Source of the DNA: Bretschneidera sinensis
Lineage: Eukaryota; Streptophyta; Magnoliopsida; Brassicales; Akaniaceae
Assembly (NCBI GenBank): GCA_023935145.1
Contig: CM043699.1
Location: 65,941,638 to 66,005,637 of the forward strand
Direction: 5' to 3'
DNA: 64,000 bases
Shown: piece after piece, positions 24,057 through 34,486 of the stretch
How positions within the stretch are numbered: the first letter of the stretch is position 1
Layout of the letters: each line of letters starts with the position of its first letter
Position numbers and translations under genes: made by a program
Notes under the pieces: model-generated
What the model saw: only the letters and a program-made list of their open reading frames with translations
What the model was told of the DNA's origin: nothing
Databases searched by the model: none

Positions 24057-24064
24057 TATAAAAG
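24057..24064 (+). promoter_or_regulatory. Candidate internal TATA box before Sirevirus ORF3
   Basis: TATAAAAG directly after the palindrome array and 211 bp upstream of the third ORF ATG at 24275. The spacing would leave a leader of about 180 nt. Confidence 0.5.
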
Positions 24065-24274
24065 GGACTGTTCATTTTTCTGATTTTTTACGCCATTTTC
24101 AAACACCCTTGCTTTCTCTCTCAAGAAAAATTCATCCTTTTGATCCAAAAACCATCCAAAATTCATCTAAATACACCAATCTACTCATCCATAACGAGAT
24201 TTTTAACTTTCTACGGTTAAAATCTTTTATTTTCCTTTAAATCGTTTTTCCCAAAAAACTCCAAATTTCTCAAA

Positions 24275-25543
24275 ATGGCCGATAAAATCCGTTTTAAATT
24301 CACAACTAGTGGACCAAATGCGCCTAAAAGGCTAAGGTCTACAAAACCCTCAGCATTGGAGTCATGGGGGAAGGGTGTAGTGGGCTCATCAAGCAAGACG
24401 CCCAGAACAGAGCTTGATGAGTCTCTGTTTTCTAGTCCAGCTGCAAAGGCGAGGTATGATTCAATTATTCGCAATAAGAAGATCATGACGGGTAGAGTTG
24501 TCGACTTCAACTCTATTCGTCATGGCAATTTTGATATCTTGCCAGCCTTTGAGGCGATTCACTTGACCCTGCTAGTCAAAGTGCATGAAAAATTCTACCC
24601 AAGACTGATTCACCAGTTCTACGCGAACATGGTGAAACCCAGTCCTCTGGCTCTGAGATTCAGGACCAGAGTTAGTGGTGTGGAGTTTGAGGTCAACACT
24701 GACCTCCTCATGAGCATTCTGAGAATCCCTGTAAGGAGGATTCAATGGAGTCTGGATGGATGGCCAGACAGCTTCGATGTCGAGGCGGCCTATCAGATAG
24801 TCAGGGGAGACCCTAACTATGTGTACAGACCCACTACATTCTATACATGTAGTGATATGCCCCTTGACTTGAAGATGTTTCAGCTGATAGTAAGTTGGAC
24901 CATCCACCCGAGACTTAGGAGTTGAGGGTATCTATCTAAGATAGATACGGTATTGATTTGGTGCCTTAAATCTGGGCACCACTTCAATATATATCCTCTG
25001 CTGCTCGCCAACATGATAAATGGCGAAGTGAGCGACTCCGGGTGTCTTCTTTACGAGATACTCATTATGCTCATACTCCAGCACTTCCGGGTGCCTCTAC
25101 CTACCTCCGAAGCTCAGGATATTGGACCGACGGACATCATCAATGTCTCATCATTGAAAAAGATGGGATGCGCGGTTCATGATGGCTTCCTCTATCCGAA
25201 GGCCGGGAAGCGCCTACGGATCCGAGAGGATGAGAGCGATGATGATGAGGATAAGGAGGCTGCTGTAGATGCTACTGCGGATATGGAGACGGATACCTGA
25301 GCATCTCCCATTGGTGACTCGAGTACTTGTCAGGCTGGATATGATGACATTCTACAGGCTATCACGAGCCTCCAGATGACTATGTAGTCCGGATTTCAGT
25401 CCATGTAGACGGAGTACCAGAGATTGAGCTCCTCCATCGACCACCTGCGGGACGACTTCGAGTTACATCGAGAGCACACCGAGGGTTCCATAGTAGAGAT
25501 TAGGGATTTTCTTTGTGATGGCTCGGATTCTCCCGCTCCTTGA
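24275..25543 (+). pseudogene. Sirevirus third ORF, plant-transposon-protein-like, four stops
   Basis: One 423-codon frame from ATG 24275 to TGA 25541-25543, broken by TGA 24923, TGA 25298, TAG 25385 and TAG 25406. A basic N-terminus is followed by FYPRLIHQFYANMV, SGVEFEVNTDLLMSILRIP and, after the first stop, LLLANMINGEVSDSGCLLYEI. This order resembles the 'putative plant transposon protein' domain found in retroelements. An acidic stretch (EDESDDDEDKEA) and a short helical tail follow. No signal peptide or membrane span is visible, so calling it an envelope is unsupported although it sits in the env-like position. Confidence 0.7.
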
Positions 25544-26180
25544 GTCATTTTCCATATTATTAGCGTTTTTCGACTCTTACCACATAGCACAGACATATTT
25601 TGTATTACTATTGTATTTATTATGGCTCTATGAAGCTCGTTCATGTATTGACTTTTTATATATGATGTTGCTTTTACTTTAGTCATATTTCATACATCTA
25701 TTTACATTATTTGTGATATGTTTGCATAGTTTCCAACTACTTTTATTCACGAAAATGCTATGAAAATGATTATGCTTGTATGAAAACTTTCGGTTTTTCT
25801 CGGGAAGGCTTTGGAACTCTGAATGAAGCCAAATTTTCATGTGTAGGTTTGTTTAATCATACTCTAGGTGAATGTAGTGGTTAAGTAGCTTATTTTTTTA
25901 TTTCTAGCCCCTTTGGTTGCTGTTGTCAAAACGGGGGAGAAAAATGAGAAAAACTAAGTAAAAAGAAACCAATGCATAGATTTAGGGGGAGCACTGCTCC
26001 AAAACATATTCATTGATTGGTTGAGTTGATTGTGGTTGGTCGAAATGTTTATATAAACTGTGTTTGCTTGTTTACAAGGTGGTTTTACTCAAAAAACAGA
26101 GAAGACTCTGTCCAAATTTTCTCAAAATCCAAACACTTAGTTTTTTAAACTGTTTTCACATTATTAGTTTTGTCATCATC
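25544..26180 (+). other. Sirevirus 3' spacer
   Basis: AT-rich non-coding DNA between the third ORF and the purine tract. No open frame or repeat array was recognised. Confidence 0.6.
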
Positions 26181-26194
26181 AAAAAGGGGGAGAT
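26181..26194 (+). other. Polypurine tract of Sirevirus
   Basis: AAAAAGGGGGAGAT touches the 3' LTR start TGTTGACAC. The sequence is the usual Sirevirus form. Confidence 0.9.
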
Positions 26195-27349
26195 TGTTGA
26201 CACTCACCCGTATTTTAATGATAACAAAACACAATTGTTATTATACTAACTAAGTGTAGTAAGCAACGAAAGCATTCAACCAAGGATCAAAGTGCAAGAA
26301 CTCAAACCGAATCAAAGTATCAAGTGAAGACTGAAGAACTAGTATAGGTCTAAAGTTTTAGAACCAATGTAAGTCTCACTTATACATTGTAATAGCTTGT
26401 TCAATGGATCGAGCACAAAAGGTTTTTCTAAACCGATCGTTTTTAAACAAACATTTTCAATTAAAACAGAAAAACTGGGTTGGAAGACAACCCAGTCGAC
26501 TGGGTAGATATACTAGTCGACTGGTATATGAGACAATATATCTCCAGTCGACTGGGTCAGTCATACCAGTCGACTGGTAAATGGACAGTAAGTCACCAGT
26601 CGACTAAATGAAAAATACCAGTCGACTGGTAACCTAGAAGGTCTGAAAACAAGATTTTTTCAAGTGAACCCAGTCGACTGGTATCACGACCCAGTCGACT
26701 GGTAGTTCAAAAATATGATCGTTGGACACCAAATTTGAACGTTTTAAAAGCAAATCTTTTTCAAATTAAAGTTTAAAAGGCTATATTATTTTATGGCTAT
26801 ATAAACCCATTCTATTGAGCATTCAATAGAGGGCTGCACACATTCAAAAAGAGTTCATATTACACAATCAAGTTGTTGTACTCTTTGAAACACAAAAAGC
26901 TTTGAAATATTCTTGTTGAGCCATTCTTCAAGCTTTACTTTGAAAGAGAGACATTATTCAGTTGTATAAGCTTCCATTAGTTGTTTCTCTACCATTTACT
27001 TTACAACATCTTTTGTAAAGGGATTACTTCCGAAAGGAAGGGGACAGCTTCCGAGAGGAAGGGATTGTAATGTTTCTACAACACTGGGAAAGTTGTACAA
27101 CTAAGTTACTTAGTGGATTACTTCAAGGAGTTCCTTGAAGAGAGTGGACGTAGGGTCGGAACGAATCCAATATTGCCGAACCACTATAATATGAGTTTGC
27201 ATCCTCTTCTCTTTAAACTCTTTATTTACAGCACATTACTTGTCTTAATTGTTTGCTGCTTATTTGTTTTTATAAACTTGTATTAATTCCGTAAAAAGTT
27301 TTAAAAACCCAATTCACCCCCCCCGCTTGGGTTGAAACCTCAACCTACA
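26195..27349 (+). repeat. 3' LTR of Sirevirus
   Basis: Starts TGTTGACACTC and ends CAACCTACA, followed by AGAAT. It has eight palindrome copies (26489-26707) against five in the 5' LTR, and TATATAAAC at 26798. Confidence 0.93.
26489..26707 (+). promoter_or_regulatory. CAGTCGACTGG palindrome array in Sirevirus 3' LTR
   Basis: Eight copies, mostly intact ACCAGTCGACTGGT or CCCAGTCGACTGG, ending about 90 bp upstream of the TATA box. It is the fullest version of the array in the element. Confidence 0.78.
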
Positions 27350-27374
27350 AGAATAATAAGTACATTTAGGCACC
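27350..27374 (-). repeat. 5' LTR of element A, short segment 3
   Basis: Matches 75-99 of the 3' LTR. It begins with the Sirevirus duplication AGAAT and ends with GCACC, the H2 duplication. Confidence 0.85.
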
Positions 27375-28640
27375 TGTTGTGAGTTTTAAATTACTCGCAA
27401 GTGCACGAGTCGTTTGCAGTATAGCGTTGTGCAAGTGCGAGGTCGAATCCACAGGGAATTGCGTTGTGAAAATATAATTTTTAATCTAAACTAACTCTAT
27501 CTTAACCTAGTTCCGAATTTTGAATGATAATTTGTAAAATAAATTAAAACTAAATTAAATTGATTTTAAAACTAATAATAAAAAGCACTAAGGTTTCCGA
27601 ATCCACCCCACCGAAGTTAAGCATACATGTTCTAAAAATATAGCCTATCAAAACATTCAATGAATCCAACTATAAGACAAAAAACAAAGAATATCCCAAC
27701 TAAACCAAAAGCACCCGATGTATCCGCTCTCAACAAATCACAAAGGGAATCCAATTTAATCGAAAAGCATTCAATGTATCCATCAGATGAAACACAAAGA
27801 AAATCCAACAGACAATTTAAACTTAATCAATTATAAGATTAACTCAAATAATTGACAGAACATTTATACTAAAAATTGTCAGATTTGTACAAGCAAATCT
27901 GAACTACTACGCCAAACAACGGCGGGGCTTCATCTTCAACCTTAGCTGAAGAGTCTAGCCACTCATAACAATAAAACTATAATAAAAAGTTCTAAACATT
28001 TAAACTAAAACAACTGAATATAAAGAAATAAATAAACAACTTTACATGGGAGAAATTCCACTCGCTGCCGGGCGGCGCTTCCCCTCGTGGTAGCAATGCC
28101 TTCGGGATCCACCAGAATGCTAGCGGACGTCCACCGGTAAACACCAAAGTGGCTTAGGAATTGTACATTGGATTATGAAGCCAAATGGTGTTTATATAGG
28201 GGGAGACCCGGAGTAAAACAGGTTGCAGAAACGATGTGGGATACAGGCCCGTGTGCGCTCGATCGCAGTGTGGTGCGATCGATCGCAGGTACGATAAATC
28301 GCATGTCTTGTGCGCACGATCTCATGTGCGCTCGATCGCATGTCTGCTGCGATCGATCGCAAATGCACTGAACTTCAATTATTTCGATGTGGGATGTTGA
28401 CCATGCGCTCGTTCAAAGGCAGGTGCGCTCGAGCGCTGGTGCGCTCGATCGCATATCTGTTGCGATCGAGCGCAATGTCTCCAGAAGCTTCAAATCAACC
28501 TGAAATGCTGTACTTTCTCCACAAAGCTGTAAAAACACACAAAACACAAGAAAAACGTAAAATAAAGTAAAATAATACTAACTAAGAGCATAACAAATAT
28601 AAGTTAAGGGTATAAAATATGCAATATTTAAGACTCATCA
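27375..28640 (-). repeat. Solo LTR H2 (Tat/Athila type) in the 5' LTR of A
   Basis: Runs TGTTGTGAG to GACTCATCA with perfect GCACC flanks at 27370-27374 and 28641-28645. It is related to H1 through its start and the GTCGAATCCACAGGGAA block (about 27441). A minus-strand TATA (CCTATATAAA) is at 28191-28200. No internal domain remains. Confidence 0.92.
28253..28474 (-). promoter_or_regulatory. TGCGATCGATCGCA palindrome cluster in solo LTR H2
   Basis: Two perfect TGCGATCGATCGCA palindromes (about 28274 and 28348) and several GTGCGCTCGATCGCA or GCGCTCGAGCGC variants, in otherwise AT-rich DNA. The cluster begins about 50 bp upstream of the minus-strand TATA box, the same layout as in the Sirevirus and G. 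Confidence 0.65.
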
Positions 28641-28705
28641 GCACCAAATGAGTATAAAAAACTAAAAATGAAGGGAGAAAAATATGACCTTTTGCATTCT
28701 CATCA
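28641..28705 (-). repeat. 5' LTR of element A, terminal segment
   Basis: Matches 95-159 of the 3' LTR and ends CTCATCA, the true outer end of element A. The next five bases, GTAGA, should be its target duplication. Confidence 0.85.
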
Positions 28706-28710
28706 GTAGA

Positions 28711-29039
28711 CTTATAAGTACCCCACGATGAACACGCTTCACACCAAGATAGGAAAGGTCACAATGTGAGACCTTTGAAAGATTGGTGGACTTCTTCTCT
28801 TGGGAAAGTTTTATGATGAAATAGTTCCAAGCACAAAGGATGCCTCACTCCTTCCATCGAATTGCCAACACTTATTCATAGTTTACCACCATTTTGTCCA
28901 AAAGCTTAGTGGTCCTCATCGATTCATTGCCACATAATGAGTGGAGTTTTGGTTTCGAGGTGCATCTAGATACTCAAAGCCTCCTCCTAGATGATCTATT
29001 AAGATAACTTTGCTGGATAAGGCATCCCATAATCCTTAT
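28711..29039 (+). pseudogene. Plant mobile domain (PMD) gene fragment, part 1
   Basis: Reads VRPLKDWWTSSLGK, then after a one-base shift FYDEIVPSTKDASLLPSNC and HLFIVYHHFVQKLSG. It continues to DKASHNPY at the E1 insertion and rejoins part 2 at 39632 in the same frame. This resembles the PMD (aminotransferase-like) family found in plant nuclear genes and some transposons. Element A sits upstream, so the 5' part is outside the window or lost. It may belong to an old DNA transposon rather than a host gene. Confidence 0.6.
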
Positions 29040-29751
29040 GTAATAACCCATCCTCTGTTGGGTCCTACCCGAGGAGGTATCATCACTTTTTAGCTTTGAT
29101 TACCCCGACCTATATGCAAATAAACAAATTTACAAGACAAACAACCTTTCATTTAACTAATCACAAGTTAAACAATCACAATTTACATAAACAAATAACC
29201 TTTACAACACATCGGAGTCAAAGTTTAAAACTATGGAATCATAAATAAAGGGAAAGCTCCCTACTACAAAATTCTTGAATGGACTCCTAGCGAAAAACCC
29301 AAAAGATGAGGATTCCATAGATGAAAGCCTTATGAAGACTCACTTCAACTTGACCATAAAACTTCCAATACTTCCTGAAATATTATTAATTAAAAGAGTG
29401 ATCTAAAAAGCCTAGTGAGAAACATGTTACTAAAAGTAATCGTATAGGAGGAGAAATTTTTGTTTTAATTATTACTGTAGCATATAATTCATTAAATTTT
29501 AAAAGTACTAAATTTAAATTCTATTGAGTTTCCTCCAATCTTATCTCTATTTCTTAATGAGCAAAAATAACAATTAGGCAAGGATTCACCAAGATCCTTA
29601 CAAGCCTTTCAAGCATACAAAGCTTACAACACTACAGTCAATTATAAAGTCAATAAGAATAAAGAAACTTTCAATTAAAAACTATTCCATCATCATAATC
29701 ATCGTTCATGCCCTTCACTAGGCCCAACACATAACATGCCCACATCACATG

Positions 29752-29873
29752 TGTAATACCCGTGTTCTTATATTAAGGGTAAAGAAGTAAGTTGATAGAT
29801 ATCACATGGAATTAAAATAATATATACATGAAAGATTTATTATTGAATAAAATAATTCTTTTGAAAAAAAACA
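29752..29873 (+). repeat. 5' LTR remnant of chromovirus D
   Basis: The first about 110 bp match the 3' LTR start. The sequence then passes through an A run to ACA directly before the primer site. About 1.8 kb of LTR is missing, so the copy has lost most of its promoter. Confidence 0.75.
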
Positions 29874-29877
29874 ATTT

Positions 29878-29889
29878 TAGTATCAGAGC
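29878..29889 (+). other. Primer binding site of chromovirus D
   Basis: TAGTATCAGAGC, one transition from TGGTATCAGAGC, the initiator Met complement. Confidence 0.75.
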
Positions 29890-29974
29890 CTTAGGTTTTA
29901 TGATTCTGTAGAGTGCATAAAAAGAAAGAAAATGGAAGATTAAAATAAATTCTATTTTAATACAAAATCTAAGG

Positions 29975-31087
29975 ATGACACGTGGACGTGCTAGGGCTAG
30001 AGTTAGAGTTGTTGACCTTAGAGGGCGTGGTAGGCCCCCAATATTTAGACAAGTAAAGAGTGAGATGGAGGTCGAGTCTGAGTTTGTGGTTCCTATAAAG
30101 GAACGTGTTGACAGTATAATTGATAGTAATATGGGTGTGAGAATCTGGAGTTGAAAGAGATTAGCTAAGTGGAGCTCTTGCTCATGCTCTTGAGAAAATG
30201 AATGTAACATATGATAGAGTTGATTGTCTATAGCATAGACTTGATGAACAGGCTAGAGCAGTGCCTAAGGTTATTGTATAAAACATGTAGAGAGATTATT
30301 TGGTATTTTACCAGTGGCTGACAGGCTAAGGGTCACCTTTACTTCTTTTAAGTTAGAATGAGAAGCTTTAGAATGGTATGAAGATACTCTTCCCAGGGTA
30401 AGTGCATATGTTGATAAACCCTTAACTTGGAATAAGTTTAAGGAGGCTTGTTCTTTTATAAATATTGCTCATATGCTTTCAAAGCCCAACAGAAGAGAGA
30501 TTTCATTTATTAGAGGTAAAAATGTGTTGATCATGGCTCAGTATAATAGCAAATTTATGGCCTTGTCAAGGATTGTATCGAAAATGGTAGGTATAAAAGA
30601 GAAGAAGTGTAAAAGGTTCCTAGATGGATTATATTTTAAGATTTGATCGAAACTATCTTACATGAGGCATATAAATTATGTTAAGTTGGTGGATATAGCA
30701 CTTTAGATTTAGAAAGATATGATAGAGTTTAAGGGAGAGAGAAAGAGTGGTTGAAGAGGCTTAAACATAAAGGTTATAGAGGTAGTGGTAGTATGAGCGT
30801 ACATGGTGGGAGACCACCCTAGAGGGGGCGTTCCTTGTTACGGGGAACTGTAATATAGAGCTAGAGGCAAGCAGGATCTGTTGCTTCTGTAGCTCAAAGT
30901 AATATTGGTGGGACCTCTAGATTTGAGAGACAAGTTATGAGAACTGGAGGTTATGATAGAGGTGGGAGTGTACTACCTAGAGGATATAATAATGTGATAG
31001 AAAGACTAGAACGTGTTATAGATGTAATCACAAAGATATTTATCCCAGAATTGTCCTAATTTGAGGTGCTTTGTACGTAGAAAAAGT
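29975..31087 (+). pseudogene. gag: Chromovirus D gag, degenerate
   Basis: Starts MTRGRARARVRVVDLRGRGR at 29975. The retrotransposon Gag core is recognisable at 30290-30650 (LPVADRLRVTFTSFKLE, ALEWYEDTLP, TWNKFKEAC, MAQYNSKFMALSRI). A decayed zinc knuckle (CYRCNHK) lies near 31010. Frameshifts and stops occur throughout. Confidence 0.72.
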
Positions 31088-34000
31088 GGACATATTAATG
31101 TTGCTTGATCCTGGTGTAACTCATTATTTTGCATCTAGTGTGTTTATGAAGTCTATTGATGTTTACATTAGCCATTTGATGCATAATCTTATTATTGAAA
31201 TTCCTACTGAAGATAGAATTATGATTAAAACTATTTCTTAAGGTTGTGTAATCTGTATGGATGATAGAGAGTTTGAATTTGATTTGTTTTCTTTGAATAT
31301 GGTTGATTTTGATTTGATTTTGGAGATGAATTGGTTGTCAGCGTATCATGTTTGGGTTGATTGTTTTAAGGAAAACATACTATTCAGGATACCTGGATAA
31401 GAGGAGTTTAACTTTCAGGGAAAAATGTAAGATACTTGCAAATTGTCTTATTGCTGCCCTGACTGCTAGTAGATGGTTGAAGAAGGGTTGTGATGAATAT
31501 TTGGCATACATAATGGATTCGAAAAAGGAAAATAAAAAGTTAGAAGAAATCTTAGTAATAAAAGATTTTTCTGATGTGTTTCATGAAGAGTCGTTTAGAC
31601 TACCTCCCAATAAGGAGATTTAGTTTTCTATAGATGTGATTATGGGTTCAACAAAAATATCTATAGCACCTTATAAAATGACACAAGCTGAGTTAAGAGA
31701 TTTGAAAATACCACTTTAAGAATTGTTAGATAAAGAATTTATCAGACCAAGTGTGTCACCATAGGGAGCCTCTATATTGTTTATGAAGAAGAAGGTAGAA
31801 TGATTAGCTTGTGTATAAACTATAGATAGTTGAATAAGATCACTATTAAGAACAAATATCCTTGTCCAGGATAGATGATTTGTTTGAACTGTTGTAGAGA
31901 GTGAGGGTGTTTTCGAAGATAAACTTGAGATTAGGTTATTACCAGTTAAGGATAAATGAGGGAGACATACCTAAAATTGCTTTTAGGACACGTTATGGTC
32001 TTGAGTTTCTTGTAATGTCATTTGGATTGACTAATCCTCCAACAACAGTTATGAACTTAATGAATAAAATGTTTAAACAATTTTTTGATAATTTTGTGGT
32101 TGTGTTCATTGATTACATCTTGGTGTATTCTAAGACTAAGGAAGAGCATGTAAACCATTTAGAAACTGTGTTGGAGATTTTGAAGAGAGAGAGAGAGATT
32201 GTATGCAAAATTTTCTAAATGTGAGTTTTGGTTGAATGAAGTAACTTTCTTGGGGCCTGTAATATCTGAAGATGGTATAATAGTTGATCCATAGAAGGTA
32301 GAAACAATGTTGAGTTGGGAGAGACCAACTAATGTGATTGAGATTAGAATCTTCTTGGGGTTAGCTGGTTATTATAGAAGATTCATTTAGAATTTTTCTA
32401 TTATTGAAGTACTATTGACTAGATTGACCAAGAAAGAGGTGAGATTTACATGGTCTGGGGAGTGTGAGAAAAGTTTCCAATTACTAAAGAAGAAATTAAC
32501 TACTACTTTGGTATTGGTGCTTCCTTATAGTGATGACGGATTTGATGTGTATAATGATGCTTTGCATCAAGGGTTGGGATGTGTGTTGATGCAATATGAG
32601 AAGGTAGTAGCATATTCTTCTAGGCAATAGAAGAATTATGAAAGAAATTACCTGACCCATGACTTAGAGTTGGCTGTTATAGTGTTTGGTTTGAAGATTT
32701 GGAGACATCATTTGTATGAAGCCACTTATGAGATATTTAATGACCATAAGAGTTAATATACTTAAATACACAGAGAGGGCTGAATTTAAGATAGAGGCAT
32801 TGGATGGAGTTGATTAGTGATTATGATTGTACGATACATTACCATCTTAGGAAAGTGAATATGGTAGCTAATTCATTGAGTAGAAAATCTATATGAAGAT
32901 TAGCTGCTATATAGAGCCATGATGTGAATCTGATAGTAGAGTTGAGAGAGATGATGATGAACTTAAATATTAGTGATAGGTGAGTATTATTGGAAAACAT
33001 GGTTGTACAGTTATCCATTATAGAACGCTAAGTAGAAATGCAAGGTAGAGATGAAAAGATAGAGAAGATTAAGCAGAAAGTGCTTAGTAGAAAGCGATAT
33101 GAGTTCAAAAATTAGAAATGATGGTATTTTGGTATTGAAATATAGGATTTGTGTTCCCAATGATGCTGAGTTGAGAAATGAGATATTGAAAGATGCACAT
33201 GAGGATGTATATTCGATGCACTTGACTAACAATAAGATGTATAGAGGATTGAGACAAAATTACTTGTGGTCAAGGTTGAAGAGGGACGTAGCTGAATATA
33301 TTTCTAGACGTTTGGTTTGACAGCAAGTGAAGTCAGAGAATAAACATCTGGGAGGCTTACTACATCCTCTTCCTATGCTTGAATGAACATAGAAAAATGT
33401 GAGTATGGATTTTATTTCTGGATTTTCCCATACCCAGAGAGGTCATGATGTAGTGTGAGTGCTAGTAGATAGACTTTCTAAGTTATCTTAAATTCTTCCA
33501 ATTAAAACTAGTTGAAGTCCTAAAAAGTTGGATGAACTGTATGTAGCTGAGATTATGAGGTTGCATGGAGTACTATTGAGCATAGTGTCAAATAGAGATG
33601 CTAGATTTACATCTTGGTTTTTGGAGAGGCTTTCAGAAAGTCACGGGTACACAGTTACAATTTAGTACAACTTTTCATCCTCAACCATATGAGCAAACAT
33701 AAAGGATTATTAGAGTATTAGAAGATATGTTGAAGGAAAATGTGATGAGTTTCTCAGTATGTTGGGATGCTTACTTTCGATTGATCGAATTTACTTATAA
33801 TAATCAACATCAATCTAGTATTGGAATGACACCGTTTGAGGCATTGTATGGTAGGAGGTGTATAGCTCCTATATATTGGGAAAAAGTGGGAGAGAGAAAT
33901 ATATTTGGTCCATAAATTATTGAGTTAACAACTGAGAGGATCGAATTGATTAGAGAGAACCTTAAAGCAGCATATAGTAGGCCGAATAGCTATGCTGATA

Positions 34001-34486
34001 ATAGAAGAAGACCTCTTGAGGTGCAAATAGGTGATTGGATGTATTTGGAAATATCTCCTTAGAAAGGTGTATTGAGGGTCAAAAAGAAAGGAAAGTTGAG
34101 TCCAAGGTATGTGGGACCCTATGAGGTTATTGAGAAAGTTAGGCTAGTTGTGAATAGCCAGGATTGCCTCCAGAGTTGAAGCAGTTACGTAATGTGTTTC
34201 ACGTTTCACTTTTGCAAAAGTGCTTGCATGATGAATCTCGTAATATTTTGAACCAAGCTGCAGAACTTCAGAAAGATATGACTTTAAAAAAATATAAGTA
34301 CCAGTGAGAATTTTAGACATAAATGAACAAGTTTTGTGTAATAAAGTAATTCCATTAGTTCAAGTTCTGTGGTAGAATAAAGATGTTGAAGTTATTACTT
34401 GGAAGCATGAGGCAAGAATGAGGAAAGGGTATCCCCAGCTTTTTCTTGAGTTAGGTAAGGAAATTTCAGGGATGAAATATTTATAA
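31088..34486 (+). pseudogene. pol: Chromovirus D pol with chromodomain, degenerate
   Basis: Protease near 31100 has DPGVTHYFAS in place of DSGATHSF. RT (31640-32220) has [34 protein letters not shown] and FIDYILVYS, where the second catalytic Asp of FIDD is Tyr. RNase H follows (32415-32760). Integrase follows with the zinc-finger region (33099-33320), MDFISGF and the FEALYGRRC block (33727-33915). A chromodomain ends it (34296-34486: VPVRILDINEQVL, IPLVQVLW, EARMRKGYPQLF). Most stops are TAG or TGA where Gln, Trp or Arg is expected. The chromodomain would guide integration to heterochromatin. Confidence 0.85.

Larger units (their letters stand above)
17212..27349 (+). mobile_element. Sirevirus-type Ty1/copia element with a third ORF
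   Basis: LTRs at 17212-18321 and 26195-27349, initiator Met primer site, one-frame gag-pol (18377-23570), a third ORF (24275-25543) and purine tract AAAAAGGGGGAGAT. Flanked by AGAAT on both sides. The long gag with coiled-coil and histidine-rich parts, the purine tract and the extra ORF fit the SIRE lineage. Gag-pol has about eleven stops and three frameshifts and the third ORF has four stops, so it is inactive. Confidence 0.93.
1..28705 (-). mobile_element. Element A: Athila/Tat-type Ty3 LTR retrotransposon, heavily nested
   Basis: In minus-strand order: 5' LTR (28705 down to about 14270), tRNA-Asp-like primer site, gag, protease, RT, RNase H, integrase, a non-coding tail, a purine tract and a 3' LTR cut by the window start. 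The LTR begins TGATGAGAATGC on the minus strand at both 28705 and 159. Five elements interrupt it: B, H1, G, the Sirevirus and H2. Gag and protease wording (DLGASINLMPLS, ITLRSGKKLE, LKKNKLDKQFYRFLDVF) is typical of Athila. All coding parts are broken, so it is dead. The outer duplication cannot be checked because the left end lies outside the window. Confidence 0.88.

Noticed and set aside
30000..34486. RNA editing or hypermutation of element D
   Set aside because: Stops arise from both C-to-T and G-to-A changes, which ordinary deamination of methylated DNA explains.
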